A stretch of 64,000 nt of DNA from assembly GCF_009913435.1 (NCBI RefSeq), contig NZ_CP047896.1:1-64000 (forward strand), written 5' to 3'. The position numbers were made by a program, and so were the translations under genes. The notes under the pieces were generated by a model that saw only the letters and a program-made list of their open reading frames with translations, was not told where the DNA came from and ran no database searches. Shown in pieces: positions 36,482 through 46,400 of the stretch. The DNA is from Sphingomonas changnyeongensis (lineage in GTDB: Bacteria > Pseudomonadota > Alphaproteobacteria > Sphingomonadales > Sphingomonadaceae). Every line of letters begins with the position of its first letter. Position 1 is the stretch's first letter.

Positions 36482-37591
36482 TCAATCACGCTCTGGCAAT
36501 GAGTAACTCGTGCTCCGGCCGCCGGCCGGGTCTTTATTCAGCACACCTCTGGCAACGAGATCGTTCAGGTCACGGGTGGCGGTATCCTGCGAGACCTTCG
36601 TGATCTTGGCGTATGTCGACGAGGTAAGTTTGCCCTCAAACCCATCGAGCAGCATATTCACGATCCGACGCTGACGATCATTGAAGACCTGGGCTACATG
36701 GGTGTCCCAGAACGCTGCCTTTCGTAGGACTGCTGCAAGTGTGACTTCGGCACCATCAAAGGCGCGGCTCAAGCAGCCGAGAAACCACACAAGCCACGCA
36801 GTGATGTCGAGGCTGCCTTTCTGGGTTCGTTCCAGCATTTCGTAGTAGGCTTGGCGTTCAAGGCGGATTTGAGCCGACATCGAGTAGAAGCGCTGCCGTG
36901 TTCCTTCCGAGCGCGCCAATGCCATATCGGCGATGGCCCGTGCACATCGACCATTTCCGTCCTCGAAGGGGTGAATGGTAACAAACCAGAGATGCGAAAC
37001 CGCCGCGGCGAGAACGGGGTCGATGGCCGGTTCATTGTTAAACCACGCGAGAAAGGCATTCGTCGCGTCAGGCACCTGTTTCGCAGCGACCGCTTCGAAG
37101 TGAACCCTTTCGCGGCCTATGGGACCTGAGACGACCTGCATCGGGCCCGCGCGGTCATCGCGCCAGTTGCCGACAATGATCTTGCTCATGCCACTATAGC
37201 CGGTCGGGAACAGTGCTGCATGCCAACCAAACAGACGGTCAGGCGTAAGCGGCTGATCGTAATTCTGTGTCGCATCGAGCATCATCTCGACGACGCCCTC
37301 GACATTCCGGTCAGCGGGGGTCAGAGCGCCAATGTCCAGACCAAGACGACGTGCAATCGACGAGCGCACCTGATCGGCATCGAGAATTTCGCCTTCGATC
37401 TCGGAAGACTTGAGAACGTCCTGTGTCAGCGTTCGGAGCACCGCTTCTTCGCGCAGCGGGAAACCGAGAGATTCCATCCGGCCAATCAGCCGCCCCTGGC
37501 GCCGGGAGGTATTCGCAAGGAGTTCCGCGACGGCGCTGCTGTCCCAGGTGAAATTCGGCCATTCACTAAGCTGATGGATGTAGGTCGGCAT
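36482..37591 (-). CDS. Fic-domain protein (class II)
   Basis: 369 aa from ATG 37591; an in-frame ATG at 37648 lies within the operator. An N-terminal DUF4172-like helical domain carries the inhibitory motif SSEIEG (about 62-67, S-x3-E-G) that blocks ATP in class II Fic enzymes. The Fic core has the complete catalytic loop HPFEDGNGRCAR (H207 to R215), and the C-terminus is a winged helix (YAKITKVSQDTATRDLNDLV). Such proteins transfer AMP to target proteins and often repress their own gene. It probably acts as a regulated, antitoxin-independent modifier. It lies beside an integrase fragment at the edge of the toxin-antitoxin cluster. Confidence 0.92.
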   Translation of the reverse strand: MPTYIHQLSEWPNFTWDSSAVAELLANTSRRQGRLIGRMESLGFPLREEAVLRTLTQDVLKSSEIEGEILDADQVRSSIARRLGLDIGALTPADRNVEGVVEMMLDATQNYDQPLTPDRLFGWHAALFPTGYSGMSKIIVGNWRDDRAGPMQVVSGPIGRERVHFEAVAAKQVPDATNAFLAWFNNEPAIDPVLAAAVSHLWFVTIHPFEDGNGRCARAIADMALARSEGTRQRFYSMSAQIRLERQAYYEMLERTQKGSLDITAWLVWFLGCLSRAFDGAEVTLAAVLRKAAFWDTHVAQVFNDRQRRIVNMLLDGFEGKLTSSTYAKITKVSQDTATRDLNDLVARGVLNKDPAGGRSTSYSLPERD

Positions 37592-37605
37592 TATCCCCGC
37601 ACCTT

Positions 37606-37690
37606 CTGCGGAGATTATGCGCGATATTCTCCGCAGAGGCAACGTCAATCTCTGCAGAATATGCGGAGAATGCTGTTGCTATTCTCCGCA
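37606..37690. promoter_or_regulatory. Repeated operator upstream of the fic gene
   Basis: Four half-sites form two inverted pairs: TCTGCGGAGA (37606-37615) with TCTCCGCAGA (37629-37638), and TGCGGAGAAT (37663-37672) with ATTCTCCGCA (37681-37690). They start 15 bases upstream of the fic ATG. Probably bound by the winged helix of the Fic protein itself (autoregulation), which is inference. Confidence 0.7.
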
Positions 37691-37759
37691 GATCTTCTGC
37701 TATTGCCGACGGCCAGACGTGGGCGAGGCGGTCGAGCGCAGCTCCATACATGGTATGCC

Positions 37760-38221
37760 TTAGGCAGGCTTTGACTGCTTGGATGTTCTTGCCTTTCGCG
37801 GCGCGCGCAAGCGGGCGGGAAGCAGCGTGACCGGCAATGGCTCGAGGTGATCGGTGACGTTGGGGATTGCCGTGGCAGGCTTCCGGAGCGAGGCCATATG
37901 AGCCTTGGAATAGCGTCCCTCAGTTTCGCTTGAAAGCTTGTGCCCGGCGAAACCCGCCCTGAGTTCAGGTGAGATCTCTACCCCCTTCATCGCGTTGATA
38001 ACCGTGTGCCGGAACGAATGCGTGAGCTCACCGGACATGACCAAGCCGACCGCCTCAGCGCCCCACTGTTCCGATTTATCTCGGCGCATGAGCAGTTTGA
38101 CAGGGCGTGGTCGATGCGATGGGCAAGGCGGCTTGAGTTTGACCTGCCCCCCCTGCCCCCGCAGGCTCCCTAGAGATGATGCAGAGCCTGCTTTGAGCGA
38201 GCAGATCATCGGCATGAACAA
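37760..38221 (-). pseudogene. Tyrosine recombinase, C-terminal fragment
   Basis: Catalytic C-terminal region of a phage-type integrase: LTHSFRHTVINAMKG (H-x-x-R box), FAGHKLSSETEGRYSKAH (GH and the nucleophile Tyr). The upstream catalytic Arg and the N-terminal arm-binding domain are missing, cut by the IS3 remnant on the other side. The C-terminal tail is basic (LRAPRKARTSKQSKP). Probably marks the old edge of an integrated element. Confidence 0.7.
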
Positions 38222-38640
38222 GGAGGAGGAGGAGGAGGAGGAGGAGGCCAGGCTGCCGACTGCCGAGGTTTGCCGTAAGCATGGGTTGAGCCCTGCGACC
38301 TTCTAAAAAGCGGAAGGCCAAGTATGGCGGCTTGGAGGTATCGGAGGCCCGGCGTCTGGGGCTACTCGAAGAGGAAAACAGCAAACTCAAGCGGCTACAG
38401 GCCGAGAGCGTGCTGGACAATGCGATCCTGAAGGACCTTCTGGGCAAAGTCTGACGATGCCGGGCCAGCGACGGGCCCGCGGGCTGGTTGCCGTCGAGCC
38501 CAAAGCCGGGCCAGGCGAGAACATCCACCAGACCATGGCGAGATCCGCGCGGAGATGCGCGAGCTCGCCGCTCAGCGCCGCCGGTTCGACTACCGGCGCG
38601 TCAGCGTCATGCTCGAACGCAACCCGGCTGCAGAAAACTC
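38194..38640 (+). pseudogene. IS3-family remnant (OrfA plus OrfB start)
   Basis: SEQIIGM then a run of Glu (eight GAG codons in tandem, 38224-38248), RLPTAEVCRKHGLSPATF, and, after a one-base shift, YGGLEVSEARRLGLLEEENS with KLKRLQAESVLDNAILKDLL is an OrfA. The start of OrfB follows (EIRAEMRELAAQRRRFDYRR) and ends abruptly against the RES toxin gene. The GAG expansion replaces the normal spacer of OrfA. Confidence 0.75.
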
Positions 38641-39333
38641 ATGTCGCTCGGCGGACGGAAATGCACCCAGCACCGACAGCCGTCCACCCTGATGCCTGAA
38701 ATGCCAGGTCCGGTGTATGATCGGCACAGCCTCAGCAAAAGCGGCGGGGTCAAACACCACCACATTGCATCGCCCTTCCCCTGCCCGCGCCGACAGGGTG
38801 CGGATCAAGGCTGTCTCCACCTTCCGCGCCTCGCTGGCCAAGGCCTGACAAGCGGCATAGTCATCCGCCATCCAATCCTTCTCACACTCCGCAAAAGGCG
38901 GCTGTGTCAGGTCCAGAGCCCGCTCCGTCGCCACGCGCACATGGAAGCTTGTGTATTCCACCGTGGTGGTCGGCGGCACAAAGCCCGGCGAGCGGCTGAA
39001 GAAGCGCAGCGACCAATAGGCCGTCTCCGCGATGGCAGTGACCTCCGCCTCTGCGGCATAGAAGATACCCGGTCGTTCATCAGCACGGCGGAAACGGCTG
39101 GCGTTGCGATGCCCATAGCGAAACGGCGTGGCGAGCAGGAAATGGAGGTGCCGTGCGCCCTCCGGCACCTGCGGCTTCACCTCTTCGGCCAGTTCCTCCA
39201 GCAGGGCTTGCGTCGCGCCGTCGCTGGCAAGACGATTGGTCGAGATGCGGTGCTGCCCCTCGACCAGCCTCCAGACCTTGCCGCGATAGGCCCGGTGCTC
39301 AGACGCGAGCGCGGTAGAAGTCCACATAATCAC
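38590..39333 (-). CDS. RES-domain toxin
   Basis: 247 aa. Characteristic RES residues: RGKVWRLVEGQHRISTNRL (Arg), FRYGHRNASRFRRADERPG with IFYAAEAEVTAIAETAYW (Tyr/Glu), and C-terminal VVVFDPAAFAEAVPIIHRTW. RES toxins deplete NAD+ in the cytoplasm. The gene overlaps its antitoxin by about 35 bases, the usual order (antitoxin first). The last 14 residues (SAAGLRSSMTLTRR) come from the abutting IS3 remnant, so the native C-terminus was slightly trimmed or replaced. Confidence 0.85.
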   Translation of the reverse strand: MIMWTSTALASEHRAYRGKVWRLVEGQHRISTNRLASDGATQALLEELAEEVKPQVPEGARHLHFLLATPFRYGHRNASRFRRADERPGIFYAAEAEVTAIAETAYWSLRFFSRSPGFVPPTTTVEYTSFHVRVATERALDLTQPPFAECEKDWMADDYAACQALASEARKVETALIRTLSARAGEGRCNVVVFDPAAFAEAVPIIHRTWHFRHQGGRLSVLGAFPSAERHEFSAAGLRSSMTLTRR

Positions 39334-39673
39334 AAAGTTCGATCAAGCCGCGCATCGTGTCGAGCTTCTCGATCGGCTTGCCGCCAAGGTCGAGATTGAG
39401 TGTCTCCAGCCAGCGTTTGGCGGCGGCATCGTCGCTGCCCAACAAAGCATCAAGGCTGCGGAAGAGGCGCAGCAGGAGCTGCCCCGCCTCGAAGGATTTG
39501 GATGCCGGGTCTAGCTCGGTGGCACCGCGCTTCAACCGCGACACCGTCGGCGCCGAAAGCCCAAGGATCACGCCCAGCTTGGCGTTGCTCAGCGCCCAGA
39601 ACTCGGCGATGCGCACAATGGCAGCGCTCAGCGCGGTGGCGCGATCCGGCTGCGGGTTGGCGAGTGCGGGCAT
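39299..39673 (-). CDS. Xre/MbcA/ParS-type antitoxin
   Basis: 124 aa after a GGACGG site. N-terminal helix-turn-helix (AKLGVILGLSAPTVSRLKRG) and C-terminal DUF2384 toxin-binding region (LLRLFRSLDALLGSDDAAAK, then TMRGLIELCDYVDFYRARV). Forms a complex with the RES protein and probably represses the operon. Promoter region lies 39674-39720. Confidence 0.88.
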   Translation of the reverse strand: MPALANPQPDRATALSAAIVRIAEFWALSNAKLGVILGLSAPTVSRLKRGATELDPASKSFEAGQLLLRLFRSLDALLGSDDAAAKRWLETLNLDLGGKPIEKLDTMRGLIELCDYVDFYRARV

Positions 39674-40069
39674 GATACCGTCCTTTCAATTGACACGAAT
39701 ATCACGATTTCGCTCATTTGAATAGATGAGATGGCACCTAGGAGGAATGGGTAGACGCTTTCCCGAGTGGGTGAGCTCGAGGCCAATGCCGTACCAGGAC
39801 GCAGGAGTCTTGTCGTTGTAAATCATAAACATATACTGGATTCGACCGAGGGCGCACAGTTGCAGCGGGTGATGCACGATGATGCATTGCCGATCTCGAT
39901 GCTGCCCGGTCATCCGTTGGCACCGGCCACATGCTGAGATCCACAATCTGGACGAGGTTATGGAGCCTCTGATCAAGGGGCGGAGGGCCAGTTCGGCGGC
40001 GGCTTCGACGCCCTGTCACACATGCTGTAATCTGGCGGACAGTCACGGCCGTTCGGGGAAGAAGCAGCT

Positions 40070-40498
40070 ATGAACCGCGCAGCGCAAGCAGGTGTCACCT
40101 ATTTCGCGGGCATGTTCGCAATCGGCTTCGTGCTCGGCACTCTGCGCGTCCTCTTGCTGGTCCCGGCGATCGGAGAGTGGGGAGCTACCCTCACCGAGCT
40201 ACCCGTGATGCTGGCAGTCTCATGGCTGTATTGCGGTTGGCTTACCCGGTGGCTCGATGTGCCGGAACGGCTTGGGCCGCGGCTTCAAATGGGGGCCGTC
40301 GCGCTCACATTGCTCTGGATTGCGGAGATACTGCTTGGCATCTGCCTGTTCGGTAGACATCTGCCGCAGCAGATCCTCGCAATGGCAAGAGGTCCGGGAC
40401 TCGCCGGCCTTGCCGCGCAAATCATCTTTGCAACCTTCCCGTTCGTGCAGTCGATCATCCGCGCCCGATCGGAAAAGGCGTCGCCACCAAGAGGCTAG
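40070..40498 (+). CDS. Four-helix membrane protein
   Basis: 142 aa with four hydrophobic segments: VTYFAGMFAIGFVLGTLRVL, ELPVMLAVSWLYCGWLT, VALTLLWIAEILLGICLF and LAAQIIFATFPFVQSII. The short basic C-terminus is cytoplasmic by the positive-inside rule. Unknown function. The 5' region (39674-40069) carries no other gene. Confidence 0.68.
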   Translation: MNRAAQAGVTYFAGMFAIGFVLGTLRVLLLVPAIGEWGATLTELPVMLAVSWLYCGWLTRWLDVPERLGPRLQMGAVALTLLWIAEILLGICLFGRHLPQQILAMARGPGLAGLAAQIIFATFPFVQSIIRARSEKASPPRG

Positions 40499-40915
40499 GC
40501 CCTATCTGAACCGTGCTCCGGCTCGTCCCGTTGGTCGGCTCGATGAAGCCGGATCTTCGATGCTCGCTCCTCACCTTCAGATCGCCAACATTATCGCGTC
40601 CGTGAACGGCGGGCCGCGCATGGCCGGCTCGGGCTGACTGCCCGAGGGCCGGTAGCGAACCCCATTCCGACTTCTTGCGTTACCGGATTCACGCAGGCCC
40701 TGCCTAATCGGGCGTCGCGTTCCCTGCTGCCGTCCAGCCTGGAGTTCCCGCCGGCTCAACTGGCTCAAACGCAGCCTGACAGCCTGTCGGCTCGCTTTCG
40801 GTCAGCCTCCCCATAAAGACCCACTGGTGTATTTGCACAGCTTGCTCGGAACGGAAATCGCAGCCGTGGACCTCGCCGAGCTGCAATCCGATTGCAGCCA
40901 TAGCGCGCAGGCCTC
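40499..40915. other. Gene-free stretch downstream of the membrane protein
   Basis: About 415 bases. Only short frames without coding bias; no IS, repeat or terminator recognised. It separates the membrane protein from the 3' end of the HipA fusion. Confidence 0.4.
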
Positions 40916-42769
40916 CTATTCCGCTGGTTCGCCAAGCCCGACGCATCGGGCCTCGATCAGGGCGCTGACCTTGCCCTGTGCGCACCGCGCCGCATGGGAT
41001 TGACTGGCGAACGCGGGCAAGCGCAACGCTTGGACGCCCTTCGCGAGCCGGTCGACAATTTCACTCATCGCGGTCTCGGCGTCACCGACGGTCAAGCCGA
41101 TGGTGCGCGCCAACGCCACAAAGTCCTGCCGCGTCAGGCGATCGTCCTTGCCGTTTAGCTTAAGCGCCATCCGGTCGACGCCGAGGCCCGGAAAAACCCG
41201 CGTGGTGACAGCATCGTACAGCGGCGCGAAGCGAACGCTCGTGAACGCCTTGGCACCTGCTTTGGCCGTCTTGAGCATGGCCAGGTTTTTGAGGTGCATG
41301 TCGCCATCGGCGATCAGCCAGGCAAAAACCGCGCGCCGGAACAGAATATCGAGGTCGGCGGCGGGATCGGTCGACAGCGGACGCAGCCCCCGGGCCATGC
41401 GCTCGATTGTGCCGTCGTATTTCGCCGAGGTCGGAAGATCCAGAATGGAGCAGAAGTCCTCGAGCGCCAAGCGGCGTTGATCCTCCGCACCCTGTCGAAT
41501 GTCGAAGCGCTCGACCAGCAAGGCCGGCGACATGCCGTCGGGCATGTCGATCAAAGCCGCGTCGGGCACCTCGAACCCTGCGGCTCGGCCAAGCTCCAAG
41601 CACAGCCATTCCACGATCGGCAGCGTCTCGAACCCTGCCGTTCCGGCGGGCTTCAGGATATGGGTGAATGGGTGGTCGATGGCCGGAACGAGACGGCCCT
41701 CGGAGGTCAGGCTCATCGGCGCCTTGATCTGGATGCCGGAGAGACGGGGCGTCTCGGCCCGGGCGAAGATGCGCGCTAGGCTCTGCTCGAACGTTTCCTC
41801 GATTTCGCCGCGCGCCGGTCCGGCGTAGACGCCCGTGAAGCGGCCTTCCTCGCAAAAACGCGCCAGCGTCGTTGCGAGAACATCGGCGGGCAAATCCGTC
41901 AGCTCTTTACGATTCTCGACAATGGTGACGTTGGACATGTAACGCCGGCCCCGCCGCAGCGCCTCGCGCTCGTCCTGCTCATGCAGGACCTGGGCGAGCC
42001 AGCCTTCTGGCAAAAGCGACACGATGAACGCCGGCAGCTTGCCGGGGGTCGTCTCGCGGACGAGCACCGGGCCAGCGCGCCGTTGCGCCTTCCAGCGCCA
42101 CTCAAACCCGTCATGGGTCAGCCGGCCGAGCGGCTCGCCATGCCAGGCGACCACGAGGTCGAACGCCGCTTTGTTGACCGGCGCCTTGGTCGTGCCCGGC
42201 TGCGCCATCAGGAAACGCTCGGCACCCTCGCCTTCGCGGTACCATCCATTTTCTCGCGCCAACGCCCAGACGGCGTCGGCTGCGGCCTGTGGCGTACCAT
42301 GCTCCTCGACGAGGCGCGCAGCCATCTGGATGCGCATCTCCACGGTGATGGCGCTGGCATGTTCGCTGCGCAGCCGAAAGGCTTCCAGAAAGCGCTGGCG
42401 CGGAGAAGACACATCGATGCGAAGCTCGCCAAGATCGTCGCCGATCACCGCCGCCGCAGTCGAGGGTTGGTCTGGAGCTTCGTTCTGGACGATCTCCAGC
42501 GTGCGCAGTCGCGTGCGCTTATTGCGCCGGCCACTCAGGAACAGCCGCCCGTCGGGCGTGGGGGCGAGCAAGACCGCACTGGCGGACGACAGATATGCAT
42601 TCGGGTAGAGATAGTTCGCAATCCGGACGGCGTGCCCTAGGATCGCCGCGTCGACATCGACGTCGCGATCGACATAGATGCCGCGCACCAGCTGGATCAG
42701 CTCGCCGGCCTGGGCGCGCTGATGGGCGCGCTTGGCGTCGATCGTTTCTCCGACCAAGTAGATCGTCAT
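40916..42769 (-). CDS. AbiEi-like/HipA kinase fusion
   Basis: 617 aa. Residues 1-200 look like an AbiEi-type antitoxin: a winged-helix start (IDAKRAHQRAQAGELIQLVR, GIYVDRD), then YLYPNAYLSSASAVLLAPTP and an OB-like segment. Residues 200-600 are a HipA-type kinase: ATP-loop SGIQIKA (344-350), LVERFD (418-423), catalytic GDMHLKNLAM (489-498) and metal-site YDAV (518-521). HipA kinases phosphorylate tRNA synthetases and cause dormancy. No separate HipB gene is adjacent, so the N-domain may act as built-in antitoxin and repressor; that is inference. Two palindromes lie just upstream. Confidence 0.82.
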   Translation of the reverse strand: MTIYLVGETIDAKRAHQRAQAGELIQLVRGIYVDRDVDVDAAILGHAVRIANYLYPNAYLSSASAVLLAPTPDGRLFLSGRRNKRTRLRTLEIVQNEAPDQPSTAAAVIGDDLGELRIDVSSPRQRFLEAFRLRSEHASAITVEMRIQMAARLVEEHGTPQAAADAVWALARENGWYREGEGAERFLMAQPGTTKAPVNKAAFDLVVAWHGEPLGRLTHDGFEWRWKAQRRAGPVLVRETTPGKLPAFIVSLLPEGWLAQVLHEQDEREALRRGRRYMSNVTIVENRKELTDLPADVLATTLARFCEEGRFTGVYAGPARGEIEETFEQSLARIFARAETPRLSGIQIKAPMSLTSEGRLVPAIDHPFTHILKPAGTAGFETLPIVEWLCLELGRAAGFEVPDAALIDMPDGMSPALLVERFDIRQGAEDQRRLALEDFCSILDLPTSAKYDGTIERMARGLRPLSTDPAADLDILFRRAVFAWLIADGDMHLKNLAMLKTAKAGAKAFTSVRFAPLYDAVTTRVFPGLGVDRMALKLNGKDDRLTRQDFVALARTIGLTVGDAETAMSEIVDRLAKGVQALRLPAFASQSHAARCAQGKVSALIEARCVGLGEPAE

Positions 42770-42779
42770 GGGATTTTCT

Positions 42780-42851
42780 CGCGTCTCAGATGCGCGTTAA
42801 TCCCAATCATCGAGCTAGGATGCAAGGAGTTTCGCGCATCTGAGATGCGCG
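42780..42851. promoter_or_regulatory. Palindromic operators of the AbiEi-HipA gene
   Basis: CGCGCATCTGAGATGCGCG at 42833-42851 is a 19-bp palindrome with one central base. A degenerate copy (CGCGTCTC-AGATGCGCG) lies at 42780-42796, about 11 bases upstream of the start. Both are followed by TTAATCC or TAAATCC. Likely autoregulatory sites. Confidence 0.68.
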
Positions 42852-42974
42852 TAAATCCGAAGGATGGAGTGCGCCGACGGTGCCGGCGCGTGCGCGCTGA
42901 TGCGCCAGTGCCCGCAGAAGCTAGCGCGGTCGAACACGGATCATCCGATACAAAGTTAGCTCGTTCGAAAACGC

Positions 42975-43386
42975 CAGGGCGGAAGCGGATGTCGTATGGC
43001 GCTTCTGGCCAGAGGCAGCACTCCATGCGCGGCGGTTCGTGTTCACGTGCTCGTCGATGTTTGCCCATTCATCCCTGTTTTCTTGGTTGGTCGTTGCCGC
43101 TCGGGCACCTATCCGCTCCGCTGCTGCAACCTGGTTCCGCATCAGCGACAACAGGGGACACCGACAACGTCGACCCCAAGCCCTGCTCGCGCAGCAGCTT
43201 GGTCGCAATGAAATAGACAAAGCTCTTACCCCAGCCGACCTTCTGCACGACGAGCGAGCGGCCTTTGCCCTCGACGATGTGGCGGATGGCAGCCTCTTGA
43301 CCATCACGAAAATGCGCCGCGGGATGCCCGGAACCAAGCCGGGGCAAGTGCAAGCCGCATTCAAGACCATAAGCCATCGCCAACAA
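42975..43386 (-). pseudogene. RecQ-like DEAD/DEAH helicase remnant
   Basis: The first frame reads FRDGQEAAIRHIVEGKGRSL and VVQKVGWGKSFVYFIATKLL, a RecQ-type helicase N-terminus with a degraded motif I (QKVGWGKS). It then shifts frame to LLSLMRNQVAAAERIGARAA and fades after ENRDEWANID. Motifs II-VI are missing. It lies just beyond the end of the recombinase operon on the same strand. Confidence 0.65.
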
Positions 43387-43499
43387 GCGTCTCCATTTCG
43401 CCGTCGACGCCTCGGCGCATTCATCCCCGTGCCAAACGTCGCTCCTGCCTTTTAAACGGCGGGCAAGCGACGCAAGGGGATATCAGGGGATGGATGGGA

Positions 43500-46400
43500 T
43501 CATCCCCTGCTCTGGCCCGTATCTTCACGCCCGGGCACAACATCCTTGTCCAGCATATCCATTTTGGCCAGTCGCACGGGGCGGGCACGTGCCGGCGAGC
43601 GGCTGCCCTTTCGTGCCGCGCTGGCATTCTTCAGCTTCTCAAAATCCAGCTCGGAATCGATCAGCAGCATTAACAGTGCGTGCAGCACACTGTTGTGCAA
43701 GAGACCGCCCTCTTCATCACCGCCGCGCGGCCGCAAGGGTGACAACTGCATGACCCTTCGATCATCGGGCGCGCAAAACGCTTCCGGCTGGTAGCGTTCC
43801 CACTGCCCACCACCGATACGGCTAAACAGCGTTTCTTCGGGAATGCCGAGCGCCAGATAGAATGACGCCCGCTTCTGAAGGGCCTTCTTGGATATCATGC
43901 GCGGCGGATCCAACTGCCAGCGGGCTAGCACGCTTTGTATCGACGCCCACCGCCGTGGCTTTTCAAGCTGGGCACGCTTTGCCCAGACTTGGTCGATCAG
44001 CTTGGCAGCGGCCCCACGCGGATGGGGAAAGCCCCTGCCCGACAACTGCGGAAACCGGCGATTCTCCAATGCTTGCGGCACCCTGCGACCCTGCTTGCGA
44101 ACATAACGGTGCTTCGTTATCGCCGCCAACTCGTCAGCACGCTGCGCCCAGCGCAAACAAACTGCCACTGGCATGGCCAGCTGTTCAGCCGCCTCTGCCG
44201 GGCCGACATTTCTCGCCCGTAGGCACAGGTAGTTGTGAATAACCAGCCATCCCCATTCGAATGGCTGGTCATGGTGCTGCTTCCTGACCAAAATGGCGGC
44301 GTCGCCCGGCGCGCGCTTACCGAAGACGGTTGGCGGCAGTTGCTGATGCAAAAACGCCTTGTACGTCGTCGACAGGCGTCGGTCGTCCGCCTGAACAGTG
44401 CCAGGCGGGCGACCGCGCCGTGGTCTTGGCAGCACCGAGGACGCCAAGTGTTGTGAGGCGGCCTTTGCACGCCGGCGGCGCAGTTGACGATCGCTAACCA
44501 GCTCGTGCCTCAACGGCACGCCACCGGGCGCCTCAGGCTGCAACAGCCCCAGCAAGCCACCGATTTCTCGCTCCGACAATGGCGGTTGATGGACATCGCG
44601 CCACACGTGCAGCGCCAGCAGCCAGTCCACATTGTGGATGTAGGTTTCCAGCGCGCGCTTGTAGGAAGCGTGGCCCATCACGTGGCGCACCGCCTGCATG
44701 ATCGCGAGGCCATGCTGCTTCGGGCGCAACAAAGCATGGCTCAATCGTCGCTTACGCTCGAGGGAAACCAAGTCCGGCGTGAGCCCTTCGGGCGGCGGCA
44801 GGTTGGGCGGCTCGTCCGGAAGGAGAAGGCTGGCAACCAGGTGGTTGGCGAAGCTGTGTCGAAGCGGACTCGCCAACGCGTACCAATAGCCGGGCCGCTT
44901 GCGGAGCGCCGCCCCGAGCGAAGAACCTTCGAACAGCAACCTGATAGCCGCATCGATCGGTTCAAGCAGGTATTGATCAACACTGAGCGGCGCCGCGCGT
45001 TGCGCGGGAAACAGCCGCGCTCGAGGTACCATACGGAACTCCTCGTTGCACCGCTCGGCATGCCAACGCCGCAGGAGCGCCAGTTCGTCCTTTTCGAGCA
45101 GAGCGTGGAGGGGCAACGTGCGCCGCGCAAACTGGTTCTTGTTGGAGCGGGCGGCATTGCCCCGCACCACAAGCTCGGCAAATGGGCCGTCGAAGGCGAT
45201 GTCGTTCAGGGCCAGGTTGGTAACTTCCCGCCCGCGAAGGCCAGTCCTGAACATGAGGATCGCTGCGAGAATGCACGCTCGCGCCCGCCCCGGCCGGTCT
45301 TGTTCACCTTCCCTTTGCGACAAGGCGCCCCAGTCTTCCAACAGACCCAGAAGGCGCATGAAGGCCGGGTGGTCGAGCACGGTCCGGCGAGGGCCCCCTG
45401 TTTTCTGGCGGTCCATATCCGTTTTCTCGAAGGTGCGGACCGGGATGTTTGGATTTTGCGCATTCAGGTAAGTCGAGAATGACTTCAACACCGCCCTGGT
45501 CACCATCTGGCGCTTGGGCGGCCTTTGCTCGGCCGCCAGTTCCATGGTCGTGAACGCCTGATCCAGCGCCGCTTTGCCATCCTCGTCGGCTATGGAGCGG
45601 TGGCGGTTCCCTTGCCAATCATACGATGCAAGTTCCAGAAGATAGCGACGCGCAGTCGACGGCCGGATGTTTCCCGGCTTGGGCGACACAGACGAACTGT
45701 TCTTGTCAAGGCGACCTCTCAGCCACAACAGGATATGTCGATGGATGCTATTTTGCGAACCCATTTGGCCGCACACTTTGATTTGCTGATCCAGGCTTTC
45801 CAGCATCTGACTGCGCAACTTCCTGGAGCTATCGAATGCTGTGAGATCCGCCGGGAAGAAATCGTCTCTCAGGTGCAGCAAGGCCTGATCGGTGAACCAT
45901 GGCCGCCAAGGCGAGACGGGCTCCGCTGTGGCCAGGAAATCGTCCAACTGCTCAAGCGGGTTCTCGGCGACCGCGGCGGGCTTTATCCGGGCGTGCGTGC
46001 GTGTCTTTCCCGCTGCATGCTCAGCCAGAAGGCCGGGCACACGCAAGTGAAGCCGGACGGCGCAGACCTCGTTCAACCACAACGGCCCTCTTGACGCTGC
46101 TACATGAAGTTCTGCTGTGCCCGGCGATTGTGCCGCCAGCGCGTCGAGCGCTGTTTTAAGGCATTCTTCAGCCCGCTCCGATGGCGGGCTGGACGACGGA
46201 TGACGTTGAAAGCAGGCCCGCAAGGCCTGCACGTAGCACCCGGTTACGGGATCTGGATACCATGTGCGAAACGCATGAGCTCCCGCCGCGCCTTTGAGCC
46301 GGAACCAGAAGCTCTGATGCGATCGTACTCTGTGCGTCTTCATCGCGGACGACAGCCATTCTGACCAGCATGCCGGATCATTCAGCCCGCCAAACAGGAT

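Noticed and set aside
37600..37700. Possible CRISPR-like repeats upstream of fic
   Set aside because: Half-sites are about 10 bp, inverted and unevenly spaced; they are operators, not CRISPR repeats.
44484..45482. 332-aa plus-strand ORF
   Set aside because: Antisense to the catalytic core of the large recombinase.
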